From NCBI RefSeq assembly GCF_037975245.1, contig NC_092567.1:16361876-16425875 (forward strand): a stretch of 64,000 bases of DNA, given 5' to 3'. Origin of the DNA: Apostichopus japonicus (taxonomy: Eukaryota > Echinodermata > Holothuroidea > Aspidochirotida > Stichopodidae). The position numbers and the translations under genes were made by a program. Every line of letters starts with the position of its first letter. The stretch's first letter is position 1. Below the pieces are notes generated by a model. That model did no database searches. It was not told the DNA's origin and worked only from the letters and a program-made list of their open reading frames with translations. Shown in pieces: positions 33,704 to 46,700 of the stretch.

Positions 33704-35225
33704 CACCAGGACGCGACGCAAAATTGGGTACACCGCGCCCGGGTACCACAAGATGGGCGAAACAAAACGATTAATAACGGTGAATTTCCCCAAGATCGAA
33801 AGCCAGCGGGTGCCAGGGTTTTTGAGCCTGCTCTCAAAAATCTCAGCCCTCTCGTTCCAGGTGACATCACAAGGTGCATCGTAGCCGAACCATCTACCAT
33901 TAATTTGATATTCTGATCCGACCGCGATGCACTGAATGGTAAGTCTCTGTATCTCCAGCTACCAAGGCGAAGGACCTTTGTCTTGTTCGAATTCAACTTC
34001 GCCCCGGTAGCTCTCTCAATGATAGATAAATCCTGCGAGAGGGCACGAAAGGAGGTCAGACCCGAAACCACACACGTGACGTCATCTGCATATTGAACGC
34101 ATTTCACTTTGGCACCCCCTGGTACAACGAATGGAACAAGTGTCGAGTCCCTTTCCAAAAGACGGGAGAGGGACTCGCTTAACACACCATAAAGTAATGG
34201 AGACAGAGGGCACCCCTGGCGCTACCCCCTCTCTACGTTAAAAACCTCTAAACAAAACCCATTTACTATCACAGAACTGAAACTTTCCTGATACAAAACA
34301 GAAATCCATTTACGAAAATTTGGGTGCAACTGAAACGTCTCCAATACATTCCTTAAAAAACCGCGATCCACCATGTCAAAGGTCATCTGCTGGTCAAGTG
34401 AAACCAATGCACATGGCAGATCACGCTTAATAACATAGTCGTTCAAGTCGCGCATCAACCACAAGTTCTGCTGGATGCAATGACCCTTCACTGCACAAGT
34501 CTGGAGATGCGGCATAGCCAGTGCAAGACGGTTGCACAAAGCCTTAGCCAGCAACTTGTAGTCCACATTTACCAAGGTAATCGGGCGCTTGTTATGAGGA
34601 TCCAATGGGTCACAGACTTGGGCAGCAAAGTTATCATGCCCAGACGTTGACTTTGGTTTAACAGTCCGTTCTGGAAGGCGTCTTCGAAGACGGTTCTGAT
34701 GTCAAGTCCTATTATTGCCTAAAAGGTTCGGTAGAACTCCCTCATAAGCCCGTCCGAGCCCGGGGACTTGCCATGCTTCATCTTCGAAAGCGACTTCCAA
34801 AGCTCAACCGTGGTTATTCCGCCCCTAAAATATCATTTACCTCATGGGGAACAGTTTTTGAGATTCCCCTCAATAAATCGGCCTGCGCCGACAAGTCGAC
34901 ATTGCCACGCGTAAACAAACTCGAATAATAATCTACATTCACGCGGACAATGTCGTGAGGGTCACTAACAAGGGTATCATCGGTAGCGCGCACAGATGGG
35001 ACGCGTCTGTCACCAGCCGATGAGCTAACGGACTGGTAAAAAACCTCAGTGAACGGCGCTCCTTAGCCTCCACCGCTTCGACACGGGCCCTGACGCGGGC
35101 ACCGTGGTACTTTTCATCGAGGTAAGTCTACAAAGCGATGACAGCCGAGGGGTCGCCAAACTTCACCTCCGCGCACAGCTTCGAGAATTTTTTCTCCGCC
35201 GCCGTGCGCGGGTCAAGCAATACTT

Positions 35226-37189
35226 AAGTAGTATGTAAGTAGTATGTAAGTATTCTGTATGTTATATATAGGTATTGTAGGTATAGTTATTGGATACTTG
35301 TTTATTACATTTATATATTTGCATTTAATGTGATTTTGCTATATGCTTGTGCCTGTTATCCTTATTGTCTTTCAGTGTATTTGTTGTTTTGCTAATTTGT
35401 TAGGGTATCTTCAGTTAAAGTCTTGTCTTTGAAGAGTATTTCTCCAGAGGTTATTATTTAGTTGGCATTACATTCTCCTGAAAGAAGCCGTAAACCATGG
35501 AAACCTGATGTAAGCCCCTGAATGACCCTGTATGTCGCAGTTTGCTGTGCTGGTAGTTAGCCCGGCAACGATTGTAAGTTGAGTGTTGGTTATTATTAAG
35601 GCTGTAATTGTCGTCAATGTAACTCTGTTTCTTCTGTGTTTAATCTTACCAAATTGTTATTTGTTATGATACTTCCTTTCGTGCAGAATCGATGAGAAAA
35701 TCTTATTCTATAATATGTTACGATTGATTTGTGTGAATTCATGTTTGCCCAATGTTTGTATATTAATGTGTTTTCTTTTATAGTTTTCTTCATAGTGTTT
35801 CAGTCGCTCCACGTGTGCAAAATAAAAGTGTAAACATCCTCCGCCTACTTCTTTAGCTTCATTGAGCGTCGTCTCGGTGACACAAGGTATGCTACTTTGG
35901 ACGTATTTTGCTTTTGACTGATATGGACACTTTTACATACCAATTTACAATTATATAATAAAGTCATAATTGATATATATGCACGATTAAACTTTCAATA
36001 TAGGGGATAATGGTAAACAGCTTGCAAAACGCCTGCCCCTTACCAGTCCTCTCTTGATTAAATGAAATAAATAAAAATACAAACTATAATGGGCTACTGT
36101 ATAAAAACGCCAAATCAGTCATTCCCAATGCGCCCAAAAGCTTGCAACAATCCAATCGCTGTGGTTCCCCGTATTACTAATTAACGCCAACCAACTTAAC
36201 TAACTCACGAACGGAGATAAAATCCTCAGAAGGTTTAGAAGAAGACACTCGTTATTGATTGTTAAATCTGATTCAACCACATTATATAAATTATCTGATC
36301 AAACCTAGCATAAGTTTAACTTATGTGGTTATATATATTTATTATAGGTAAATATATAGGTAAATATAGATTTATTTATCTTAGTTATCTTAAAGTTCCT
36401 CGATTTCCAGGTCATTTCCCCTTAGTTGCATATTATCCAACAAATGGTTCTTAACGAATTTAACTAACAGTTTGTTTGATAACTGCATAAAGACAGTGAC
36501 CTTAAACTCCCATCGAGTCATTTATTAACAATGCTTGTGTACTACTAAATGATAATGAAGAGTGTCTTTTAATCTTGGTGCAAGTCAGTACCAAACAATT
36601 TGGTTGATAAGAAATCCTATGAGACGTATGAATTTGGTTTGCGAAAAAGTTCAATGACCATGACCCTGGTATAACTAATTGTAAAACTATTTCTGAGTTG
36701 GGAAAAGATCAAAACGAGCTTGCTCTTTATTAAATCATCAAACGAACCTTCTGAAAGCTAATCATATTAAGTTCGTAATAAAAAGTCTTGCTTGAATATT
36801 GATATTAGCGAAAGAACTATCTTATCTACCTCATCCTTTAATAAGGAGGAGTAAAATGATGAATTTTACTGAAGACTTTCTTCTTTTCAAGCGAAAACCA
36901 ATTGAACGATTAATTTGACCATAAATGGAACGTTTCTAAAATGTTTTGAGGAAATTAAAATAGAAGTTTGACAATGTTATGAAAATACTTCTTGTCTAGC
37001 AATAAATATTTTATATTTTAATAGTTTGCTTGCAAACACCTATCCTTAACAACTGTATGTGCGATATTTAAATAACATTTTGAAAACAAACATAACGAAA
37101 CTTTGCTTCTTTTTCCATTAACCAATAATGTCTTTTGAACATTGCAAAGAACTTTTGACGAATTGTTTTCCAAAAAAGAAAAACAATAA
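35226..37189. other. AT-rich region, possible solo LTR at its start
   Basis: Directly after the truncated LINE are GTATGTAAGTA repeats, and near 35822-35891 a stretch with AATAAAAGTG, a C-rich block and GGTGACACA, which resembles the R/U5 end of a Gypsy-type LTR. I cannot find a convincing target duplication or a second LTR, so this is only a suggestion. The rest shows no gene. Confidence 0.25.
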
Positions 37190-38390
37190 TTGCGTGATTC
37201 ATGGGCGGGATTACGGGAGGGGGGGGGGGCAAGAGGGGGCATTTGCCCCCACTTTTTCCCAGACCTTAGTTCACTTTTTTGTCGCTTTTGCAGACAAATA
37301 TGCCCAACCCTAATCGAAATTATTCCCCCACAACAGCTATCCAATAGGCCTATTTGTTTTGAATCTAAGTCGAATTTGTGTTTAACATCGTAACATGAAG
37401 CATGCAGAATAACTAGAGCTGGAGCTAGCATTTGGTTCACAGCACAGTTTACGAATCCTGGAGCTAACAAACTAGCGATTCAATTCTGCATGTGATGAAT
37501 CCGCGGCATGTCCTACAGTGCTAGCTTCAGGAATTGATTTTCAACGTTGCTGCTTTACTGAATGCGTTGAATAACTAAATCCAGAGAAAAGATTTACGAA
37601 AGCCAGATTTGCATATTGGGTATATCAATAATTAAATTCAATACACTGACACATGACACTCCCCCCCCCCCCCCCGTGTCAACAATATGCAATGGCAATG
37701 CCGATGTAATTTCTTTACTGCTCGAAATCCTGGAATGATGCATGCAAATCGAATAATGTAAATTACAAATTGGCACTAACACAGTAACACATTAAATCCA
37801 TTGTTACAGTATACAGCACTCGGCAGTTTCGGTAGGAGGGGGGGGGGGGTGTTAAGGTATGTTCAGCCCCCGATATTTGCCAAGTGCTCCAAGAAGTGGG
37901 GACCGCAGGGAGAATTTCGAAGTGGGTGCTGAACATATTCTTGATCGGTCCAATGCACAATATACTAATAATTTTAGGGGGAAAGAACTGTCTAGATGCG
38001 ATTTATTGTTACCAGAGGTGTCATTTTTGCTGATATAGGATTTCCTTTTTGCTTAAATTTCGACGCGCCGCGCCAACTGATGGTGGTGCACCGCCTAAAT
38101 AGTGACGTATAAGCTTCAGTTGTACGTATCACCATATAAGTTCTTCTATCCGTCCTCCCTAAATTTACACACGTTCATTAATTGTTTAGATGCAATGTAA
38201 AGCCAATATGGGTGTTAATTTTACCGATCTAAGGGTACCTTTGATCAAAAAATTTCGACGCTCCTTGCCAACCGATGATGGCGCTCCGCTTAGATAGTGA
38301 CGTATAACAAAAGTTTTACATCACCATCTGACCAATGTTCTACTATCAATCCACTTCAAATTTTTAAACGATAATTAACTATCTGCATTT
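37190..38390. repeat. Degraded MITE region with G/C runs
   Basis: Contains G11 (37219), C15 (37663) and G12 (37838) runs in TE-like contexts. Two ~204-bp-spaced copies (38058 and 38262) of TTCGACGCNCC and TAGATAGTGACGTATAA type sequence are related to the interior of the hAT MITE at 16893-17288. Boundaries are not clear. Confidence 0.45.
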
Positions 38391-39555
38391 TACCGTGGAA
38401 AAACAGGAATACTTCTACGGGCTGACCCCTCCTCTGCCTGTTATCAACCTCATACACAGTATTCATTAGCAAAAACTTGTGCTAAGGGCTACTTCTATAA
38501 ATCTGATTTATTGTCTAAAGATGCCTCAGAATGCACCATGTTACGTCTACATTTTTCCACCTCCATACATAGGAGACGGCAATAACCACAGCTAACACCC
38601 CTTCATAATAAAATCCTTTATTCGCCTCTGTTCCTCCCAAAATGCTCCTTAAAACCTAAATGATAGTTTAAAAATGCCTCAGAATACTCCATTTGCCTTT
38701 GTTTTTCCCCATCTTGTCAATACATGGGAGTTGACCTAATGACCGAACGGGAGCACCCCTGCTTTATAAATTACTTTATACAATCTGGCCTCCCATAAAG
38801 ATTGAGGAAACTATGTAGATCATTCGGGGAATTTTGAGTTATAATCGTTTATTAGCCCAACTTCCGTTTAGACCTACTTGAATGGACCAAAAATGTTGCC
38901 TCATATTGCAACATCTGACATTAAAAACGTTCCTTTTTCTCTTAGGGTTGTGCACAGACCTTCTTACATATATAGAGGTTGGCTACAATGACTCAAGTGC
39001 AGCCCCAAGTACACATATACATACATATTTGACTGTATATCATTTATATATTTGACTGAACTTTATTGGCCTAGCATAGTGGGTTGTTTAATGTGATTGC
39101 CCTAGGTTATAACCATCATCATCAAGTTTTTTTCTTTGTATCGCCATCATCTCTTCATTTCAGCCATCTTTGGGACTCTTTAAGGGACTAAAATAAATTG
39201 GTGAAGCAAGGGGAGCTATACTGATGGGTATACGGACATAAATATATTTCATACATTTAAGGTCATTCCAGGCAGTAACTACATACCCACAATTTCTTGC
39301 TTTCTGTTGTTGATTATACAACACTGACGATCAGCCACAAAAGTATACATTTTAACAAACCTTTTAATTCTCAAAATAACCTCAGACTGTCTTTATTTTC
39401 GAATACACGTTTGTTCTCTGAATAGTGAGTAGTAACAGGCCTTAAGTTATAGGCTCCCATAACCATTTTTTAAATGTCGGTTGATTTCTTTAAAGGGAAA
39501 GTCGTATTAGCCTTTAATCTATAGTAAGTACACTTAGGGATCCGGTGCTTCGTAT
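38391..39555. other. Intergenic, nothing identified
   Basis: Several ~180-bp degenerate segments share CCTCAGAATNCNCCAT and CATACATAGGAG words (38524, 38688), suggesting old repeats. No exon is recognised. Confidence 0.3.
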
Positions 39556-39774
39556 TTATCGGCTGCATAATGCAAACCGCATCGTCGAAGCATACGCAGT
39601 ATTATCATATACATTTCTGGAATTTGATTAGTTAGTAGGTGGATTGCAGGATATTCACAGCAGTATAATACAACCAAATAATATCTCCTCAGCTGAAATA
39701 AAATAATTCGTCTTGTCAAAATATTATTATTATTTGCGAGACGCATACAGAATAATACACTAATATAATTTTAC

Positions 39775-40280
39775 AGATAGGATTACACCAGTAAGACTGA
39801 ATAATCGCATCATCGAATCATACACAGTATTATCATATACATTTTCTGAATTGAACTTTGATCAGTTATTATTTGGATTGCAGATCTTTACACAGTAATA
39901 CAAAGAAATCATATCTCCTCAGCTCAATGGAAACAAATATGCTGGTCAAAAATGTATTGTTATTTGCGAGACGCATGCAGAATAATTCACTAATAAAATG
40001 TTCCTTGAGTGATCATACTTTTAACAACTTTTACTTCATCTTTACTTGCAACTGTACAATACACATTGACAAATAACGTATGCCAACAGGATTTTAGTCT
40101 AGTGGAATATGTAATTTGGCTAATTCGATAATTTAGCCATTTATATTTTAATAAAATTCAAGATCAAACACGATCTTAGAATCATCTATCTTGTGCTCTA
40201 TTATTTAAAGAAACCATTGAGGAGACTTTAATTTCAAAACTTCACCATATGATTAAAATGTCCAATGACAAAAGGATATT
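39775..40280 (+). repeat. Interspersed repeat, copy 2
   Basis: Counterpart of 20560-21065, with a shorter extra copy of the first part at about 39560-39700. The Tx1-like fragment starting near 40305 follows immediately, so its insertion point may lie in this repeat. Confidence 0.5.
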
Positions 40281-40304
40281 GTGTCACCTTTCAAACCATA
40301 ACCA

Positions 40305-41654
40305 TAAGGTAAATAGCATCTGGCTAGGTTATGATGCCTCGGAGGCCACCACTTGGGCCGAGAAGTCTGATCAGGTGGAGGCAAGGCTCGACACATTCAG
40401 TCAGAGGTGGCTCTCCCTCCCTGTGAAGGTTACAGTTGTTCATAGTTTTATTGTTCCTCTCCTTTGGTTTCCTGTTACGGTGATCGCCGCACCGGATCAT
40501 GCCTTGGTGCAATTGGAGAGGATCATATTTGATTTCATTTGGGGAAAGCGCAAACCAAACCTTGTCAAAAGGACCGTTATGTATAAGACCCCCTTGAGCG
40601 GTGGGCTTGGTTTGGTACACCTACCATCTAAACTGCGCTTTCTCCTTTTGAAAGTTGTTTTTGTTGCGTTTGAGAATCCTTCGTTTCCCTTTGCCTTTAT
40701 TATTAGGTTCAGGGGTGGGTTTCTTTCTCGCCACCACTGGCCCGGATCCTTTTCCAATAACCGGCCAAAGGCGACACTCCCTTCTGGTGTGTATACTCAG
40801 ATTGGTGACTCACTTCGTAGAATCAAAGAGGAGGGTGGGCCAGATGTTCTGCTTAACGTGGCCCCCTCTGTGTTATACCCACCATTGTTTCGTTCAATGC
40901 TCGCGCCTTTGTGCCCGTCGGTAGCCGTCTCCGGGACTTGACGTGGAGGATTGCACATGGGATCCTCATCACTAACCATTTTCGCCTAGTCAGGTGGCGA
41001 TTAGGTGATGGGATTTGTCCCCGTGTGGGCTGTAAAGCCATCGAGACTATACAACACCTTTTGCTGGAGTGTCCCTTTGTCCGGTTGGTGTGGGAATGGT
41101 TTCACGCCTTCGTTATTGGTGTTATTGGTTGCACACAGTGGTCATTAGTAGTGACTTTGTTTTGTATGGTTTGATGCCCCCTGTATGCCCAACCTGGGTT
41201 ATGGATCTGCTGTTGTTGTTTGCCGCTATAATCAGGAGACACATCTGGAACAGCTGATGCCGCCTAGTTTCGACGGGGACGTCTGGAGAGCCGAGGCTGT
41301 CGTCCACCTCGTGCAAAGTGACATTAGGTTGCACATGGAGGCGGACCATGCACGGCTTCCCGACACTGCCTTTCGTAGACGCTGGCGCAAGCCTGTCGTC
41401 TACTATCGGGACGTCGTTCCCCGGATGAAATTTGGAGTGAGTTAGTTGTTAGGTGTGGGGGTTTGTGTGGTCGTTACATAAAATGGTTTAAGGGGGGGGG
41501 GGCTCTGTTTGTGGTGTGGAGTTGGCTTTTTGGGGCTGGTTTGTAGTGATTTATTGTTTTGGTTCTGTTGGCCTTTGGGGGTTGTTATACAGACTGGGAT
41601 TGTTTTGTTTTTTTTACCTTTGGTCCGTGTCCGTTCTCTTTGCACGTTAAAAGC
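40305..41654 (+). mobile_element. 3' fragment of a related Tx1-like LINE
   Basis: Encodes, over several frames, the region after the RT core: TFSQRWLSLPVKVTVV, LERIIFDFIWG, GGLGLVHLPSKLRFLL, LRDLTWRIAHG, WRLGDGICPRVGC and VQSDIRLHMEADHARL. These align with the long element but differ at many positions, so it is a sister family. Frame changes occur near 40930, 41150 and 41260. It ends GTCCGTTCTCTTTGCACG and TTAAAAGC, a tail motif shared with the fragments at 42003-42610. A G10 run lies at 41493. Confidence 0.8.
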
Positions 41655-41799
41655 ATCGCATATTTACGATACATGCATCCGATGTTGGTGCATTCTCTAG
41701 TTATACACATGGTTATCTTATCCTGAGTATAAGCAAATAAAAGACTTTGCTTTATTTCATAATGTTTCCACGTGTAACAATGACAGGAACGTTAATATC

Positions 41800-42770
41800 A
41801 ACTAGGGTTTACTCTACAGCCGATACTCATACTGGTACAGCAACTACTCTTCATGTCCCACAACCGTGCATCAGTAATTACTACTTTGTGTTTGTGAGAC
41901 GGTAACATTGTTACAGGTGGCACTTTCACAACTGCGAAGCTGTTAACTTGTTCCCATGTAAGACAAAGACTGGACAAGGGGTCTATGAAGATGAGAAAGC
42001 CTACGAGATTTCTGTTTGTGGGTTTTCAGTTGGGTTTGTGGTGGATGTTAAACAGACTGGGATTGTTTTTGGTTTTTGGTTTTTCCGTGTCCGTTTTCTT
42101 TGCACGTAAAAAGCGATTCTTTGGATGATAATCTAAGTTTATGAATCATTTCGGACGAAAAACATCTCTTACTGCTTTCTTATTAGCTTAATTAAGTCCA
42201 GTTCACTACTTTCAAAACGGCTGAATTTGCGACAAATATGCAAATGAGATGACGAAAGAGGATGGAGTCACGGTATCCTAGCGACGCATCAGGAACAACA
42301 AAATAGCAGTAGATCCGCAAACGTACTTGTGTGTACGAGACGTATTAATATTGTACATAGGCCTAGCATACTCAGTTTAACTGTGGTTTGGAGTTTGCTT
42401 TTTGGGGTCGGTTTGTAGTGTTTTTTTGTTTTGCTTTTGTTGGCCTTTGGGTCCGTGTCCTTTTCACGTCACGTTAAACGCTACGTTAGTGAGAGATTTG
42501 TGTTTGTGGGTTTCAGTTGGGTTTTTGGTGGTTGTTTTACAGACTGAGATTTTGAGATTTTGGTTCTGTTGACCTTTGATCCGTGTCCGTTTTCTTTGCA
42601 CGTAAAAAGCACTACTGTTCATGTCCCACAACCGAGCATCAGTAATTACTACTTTGTGTTCGTAACACGGTATGATATGTTACAGGACATGAACAGTAGT
42701 TACTGTACCAGCTATTAGTATCGGGTGCACTCTACCACAAATAAACAGGACATGACGTCATATACCATAA
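41800..42770. repeat. Hairpin element broken up by LINE 3' tails
   Basis: Left part 41800-41960 and right part 42611-42765 share CTTCATGTCCCACAACCG and AGTAATTACTACTTTGTGT. The right part has perfect 16-bp inverted arms ACTACTGTTCATGTCC (42611-42626) and GGACATGAACAGTAGT (42685-42700). Between them lie three short LINE tails: 42003-42114, 42383-42480 and 42481-42610. Two end in GTCCGTTTTCTTTGCACG and TAAAAAGC; the middle one ends with the variant CACGTTAAACG. Confidence 0.55.
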
Positions 42771-43777
42771 TGGTCTTGGATGACCGTGAAGTGGCGGCAA
42801 CAGAAGTTTAAAGTGTAGGGGTTGAATGAAACAGTTTGGGAAAATTGGAAGTCCAGAAACACACCTATATATCAAGCACACATCTCGGTAAAATAAATGT
42901 TTATTAGTTGTTTCTTAGAATTTTTTTCAATCACATAATCTAAATATTCGATAAACATAAATTAGCTGAACAAAAAATTACTAGGCGTTTGTGCAGATAA
43001 ACAATCATGGGTTATCAGAATCTTGTATGACTGCATTTTTGACGATCGCATTATTCGGAAAAACATTAGAAAAAAAGGAAACAACTACTTGCAAGATTTA
43101 TCGGCCGGACTGAAATGGTCATTCTATACAAATACATTATTTTATCAGATGACATCCTTCCTACAATGAATACACTGTTACTAATGGTTTTGTTATATTA
43201 GTACCGATGTCATACAACTGGTGGCATAAAAAAACTACTAAAAACCAATTCAAATATTGAAAAGATACATAAAACTATGTATCTATCAATATAGTTATCA
43301 GATTAATTTTCTATAACCTACTAGCTACAATTCCAGTACATTAAATGATTATTTTCAATATTAAGTACATATTAAGAATATATATTTAAAATAAAAGTTT
43401 TCCCTTCCTTTACGGTAAGGCAAGCAAGAAAGGAGGATTGCGGATTGCTCCGCCTAAAGGAATACAACATGTGGATTTAAATATGTCTAATCGCATGCAG
43501 TGGACAAAATGTAAACTGTACAAATGTTATCTATGTAACACGTCAGTTTCTGAGATGCGTGTGGTGATGTTCGTCAAACGTCACAGTACAACGTAACCAT
43601 TTCCTTACGTTAGATGACAAATCAGAATTGCAAATCAGAATACTAAGAAAGTCTCAATGAAATACAGTGTTCTTCTATGATTATGTAGGAAAACGTTTTA
43701 ATTGTTATATAACTTGATTACAACTACTTAATTAGTCGCTGGTATTTTCTTTCCTGCATCCAATCTGTAGTATTATT
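42771..43777. other. 3' flank of the NERD/ATPase gene
   Basis: AT-rich. A minus-strand AATAAA lies at 42900-42905, which would give a 3' UTR near 870 nt; nearer weak signals are possible. No other gene is seen. Confidence 0.35.
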
Positions 43778-46700
43778 TCATTTTTCTTCAAGTAATTTTG
43801 ATTTTAATAAGACAGGCAAAATACGTCCTTCGTTTTGGATAAAGCTGTCAAACTTTTCAATTTCTCGTTTAAATCCTTTCATACGCAAGTCATCTGACTT
43901 GAGCTTCTCGATTTCGTCTTGAAACATCTTCTTATGTGCCTCAAGCAACCTCTTTGTTTCGCCTGGTGGTAATATAACATGGACGTATTTACAGGTGCAC
44001 CGCGACAGGAACATTACACTTGTGCTTCCTGATGGTTTATTTGGTAACCATTGCCACATTGATAGCAGATCTATGAATATAAGTCTATCATTCTCACATC
44101 CGCTATATGTGTTTTCATCAACAATTAAATGCTCGGATCGACTGGATTCCTTGGGTTCTTCAAATGCTGCATTTGCCACTGTTAACCAACTGAAACTGCC
44201 AATGTTGACGTTTTTTAGTGCCTCATTTATGACAGATTTGATGTTAGTAAATAGGTCACTTTTAAATGATCTGTTAAAGATGTGGGATACCATAAATACT
44301 ATATGTGGTATTTTATCTTTAACTTTGTAGAAATCTTGATCCTGCAGTATTCTTTTTATTACATCCGAAATTCTCTGTGACAGATACTCACACAATGCTG
44401 ATTCACATTCACATTTACGCACACATTTACATTTGCAGTCGTCCTCAGTACATGTGCATGTTATGTTTTCAATTTTGTACAAGAGGGCTTTTGCTTCGCT
44501 TGGTGTACTGGGGACTCGATTTTCATTGCTTTCCTGATATTCACTCTGATTGAATTGCTGATAAGTTACTGCTTGGTCCTCTCGATTAGAATCTTCACTT
44601 TGTGTTGGATCGTCTCCCCGATTGCTCGGTAAGTCTGAATCCTGAATAGTTGTTTGACAGCTGTTTTGATTACCTGCTTCATTTCCTACTTGACTGTCGG
44701 TTTGCCTAACATTTTCTGTCAGATTGTCTTTGTGATTATCGTTACCATGAGACGCGTGGTTGCTTCTCTGTGGACTTTTACATATGTCTCCGGTGTATTT
44801 GCAAATTGCCTCCATCAGTCTAGAAATAACAGGAGGATTCCTCATATTCTTTGTGAGATACACTGCAGGGAAGTTCTCACTATCGGCCACTGTGTCCTTG
44901 TAACATGTTTCTGTTGCTAACGATATCCACACCTTGGCAATACCGCTACCAGGCTGACTGCATCTCTCAACAATCTGTTGTTTGATTAACTGGAAGAGAC
45001 TCAACGGCATTTCATCAACAAAAATGTTGACTTCCGTTTTCTTATTTGTGTCACTGCTAGATGATTCTGCTTTATTACGTTTCAATTTCAAAAGAAAGTC
45101 AAACACCTTAATAAATATATCACCTGTAAATTTAACTACATTTGAAGCAATTTCATTGGTTAGTGTTTGTTTGTATAAATGTGTAATTGATTTAATATCC
45201 ACTTTCTCTTTATGAATGTCTCTAATGCTCTGTTTTAAATAACTAACAAGTGGTAGTTCCATAAAAGTAGGATTGAAATTCAAGAATTTGTTCAACTCCG
45301 CACAGCTTATTATGTAGGTTCCCAGACCTTCTAATGCATCATTTTGTGCCATATGCGTAAGAAGAAAAGTCTTGCCGGTTCCAAAATCTCCCGTAATAGC
45401 AAGACATTTATGGCGACGCCGTACTACCTGTGCTTGCGCTGGACTAAGATAAAGACGTGCCTTTGTTCCAAATGTGTTTCGACAAGTTTTCTCCAAACTT
45501 GTACAAAGAGTACTGTTTTTAACAAACAACTCACTGATCTTCAAGAATTGTTCATGAGACCACATGATGGGATGTTTATTACATTCATGTAGCAGCCCAT
45601 TAAGCCAACTTTTAGATTCTATCTGTGTTTTACCAAGTATTATATTGTTGTGATCTCTACACACAGGGATACCATTATCGGTTTCAGAGGCATCGAGAGA
45701 TGCAAGCCTTAAGATTTGTTCTGTTTCAACACACGGGAGTGCAATAAACCCCCAAATTGGTATGTTACTAAATGGGAAGTTTGCAAGCTCTCTGCTTATA
45801 ACTGCAAAAGCCATCACGTCTCTGTAAAGTTGTTCTGCAGCATCCTTTACATTATGCCTCGTCGTGCTAAATTTTTTCGGTTTAACTGTAATTCCTTTTA
45901 CTTGGACAAATATTATGCCAAGTTGCTTACAAATAACAACCACGTCGTGTTCCCCATTCTTCTTTTCATTAACATTGTATAACTGATACGAGTATTTGAA
46001 ATCAGAAAATATAAACATGTGCAAGTTGCCACATGTCTCTCCCCACGCACGGATGCTTTCTGAAACGATTTCCTCTGCTTTCCAGGCATTGTTGTCTGAA
46101 TTTGTAACGGTTTTTTTCTTGTTTCTCTTAATTTCAGGAATAGAGAAAGGGACCCTGTACACATATTCTTCTGAATAATCTGTGAAAAACTCAATTGAGT
46201 GTTTTGTTGATGACCTTGTTTCAAATTTCTTCGGTTTGGTAAACCCGCACTTTTGGAATACGTGATACAGGGCACATGCATCATACTAAAAGGAAAACAT
46301 ATAGAAGATAGTTATGCTAGATTACATTAAGTTATTCACTTGTTTAAACATTGTGGCTTATAAATATTAATCATATAATTTCAAGTTTGGATAAACCCTT
46401 CCCTAAACACCCTTCCCAAAACACTTTCCAAGAATAAAATTTACAACCTCAAAATTGCCATTATTTAGGAATTTGTTGTAAATTTTAATGCAACATATAA
46501 AGGGAACTTAACCTTGTGAGGGACTAAGATAATACTTGTAAAAGTAAAAAATTCGATTATTTCATTTGAATTTCTTACATAAATGTTAACATTAGTTACA
46601 ATCGTTACTAAACTCACTATCTCAAATGCACGTTTTCAAACCAAAATAGAAATTGCGTCGCAGAGATTTTTTCCATTGAAATTTGTTCTGTAATGGCGTC

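Larger units (their letters stand above)
32106..35225 (-). mobile_element. Inverted, 5'-truncated copy of the Tx1-like LINE
   Basis: Matches 29440-32098 of the plus-strand copy in reverse, truncated within the C-terminal endonuclease part at about 35225 (GTGCGCGGGTCAAGCAATACT is the last match). Coding pieces are visible around 34605-34222 (KRPITLVNVDYKLLAK, LDQQMTFD), 34185-33703 (QYADDV), 33300 and 32900-32450. It is broken by many stops, by a 440-bp insertion at 33264-33703 and by a replaced stretch at 32812-32945. It preserves the pre-expansion form of the G-run and the 7 nt lost in the plus copy. Confidence 0.88.

Noticed and set aside
35226-35891. Solo Gypsy LTR
   Set aside because: Has a plausible poly(A) and GGTGACACA end, but no clear 5' TG start or target duplication; kept only as a remark.
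43995-46178. Several plus-strand frames of 60-111 codons
   Set aside because: All are antisense shadows of the large NERD/ATPase exon.
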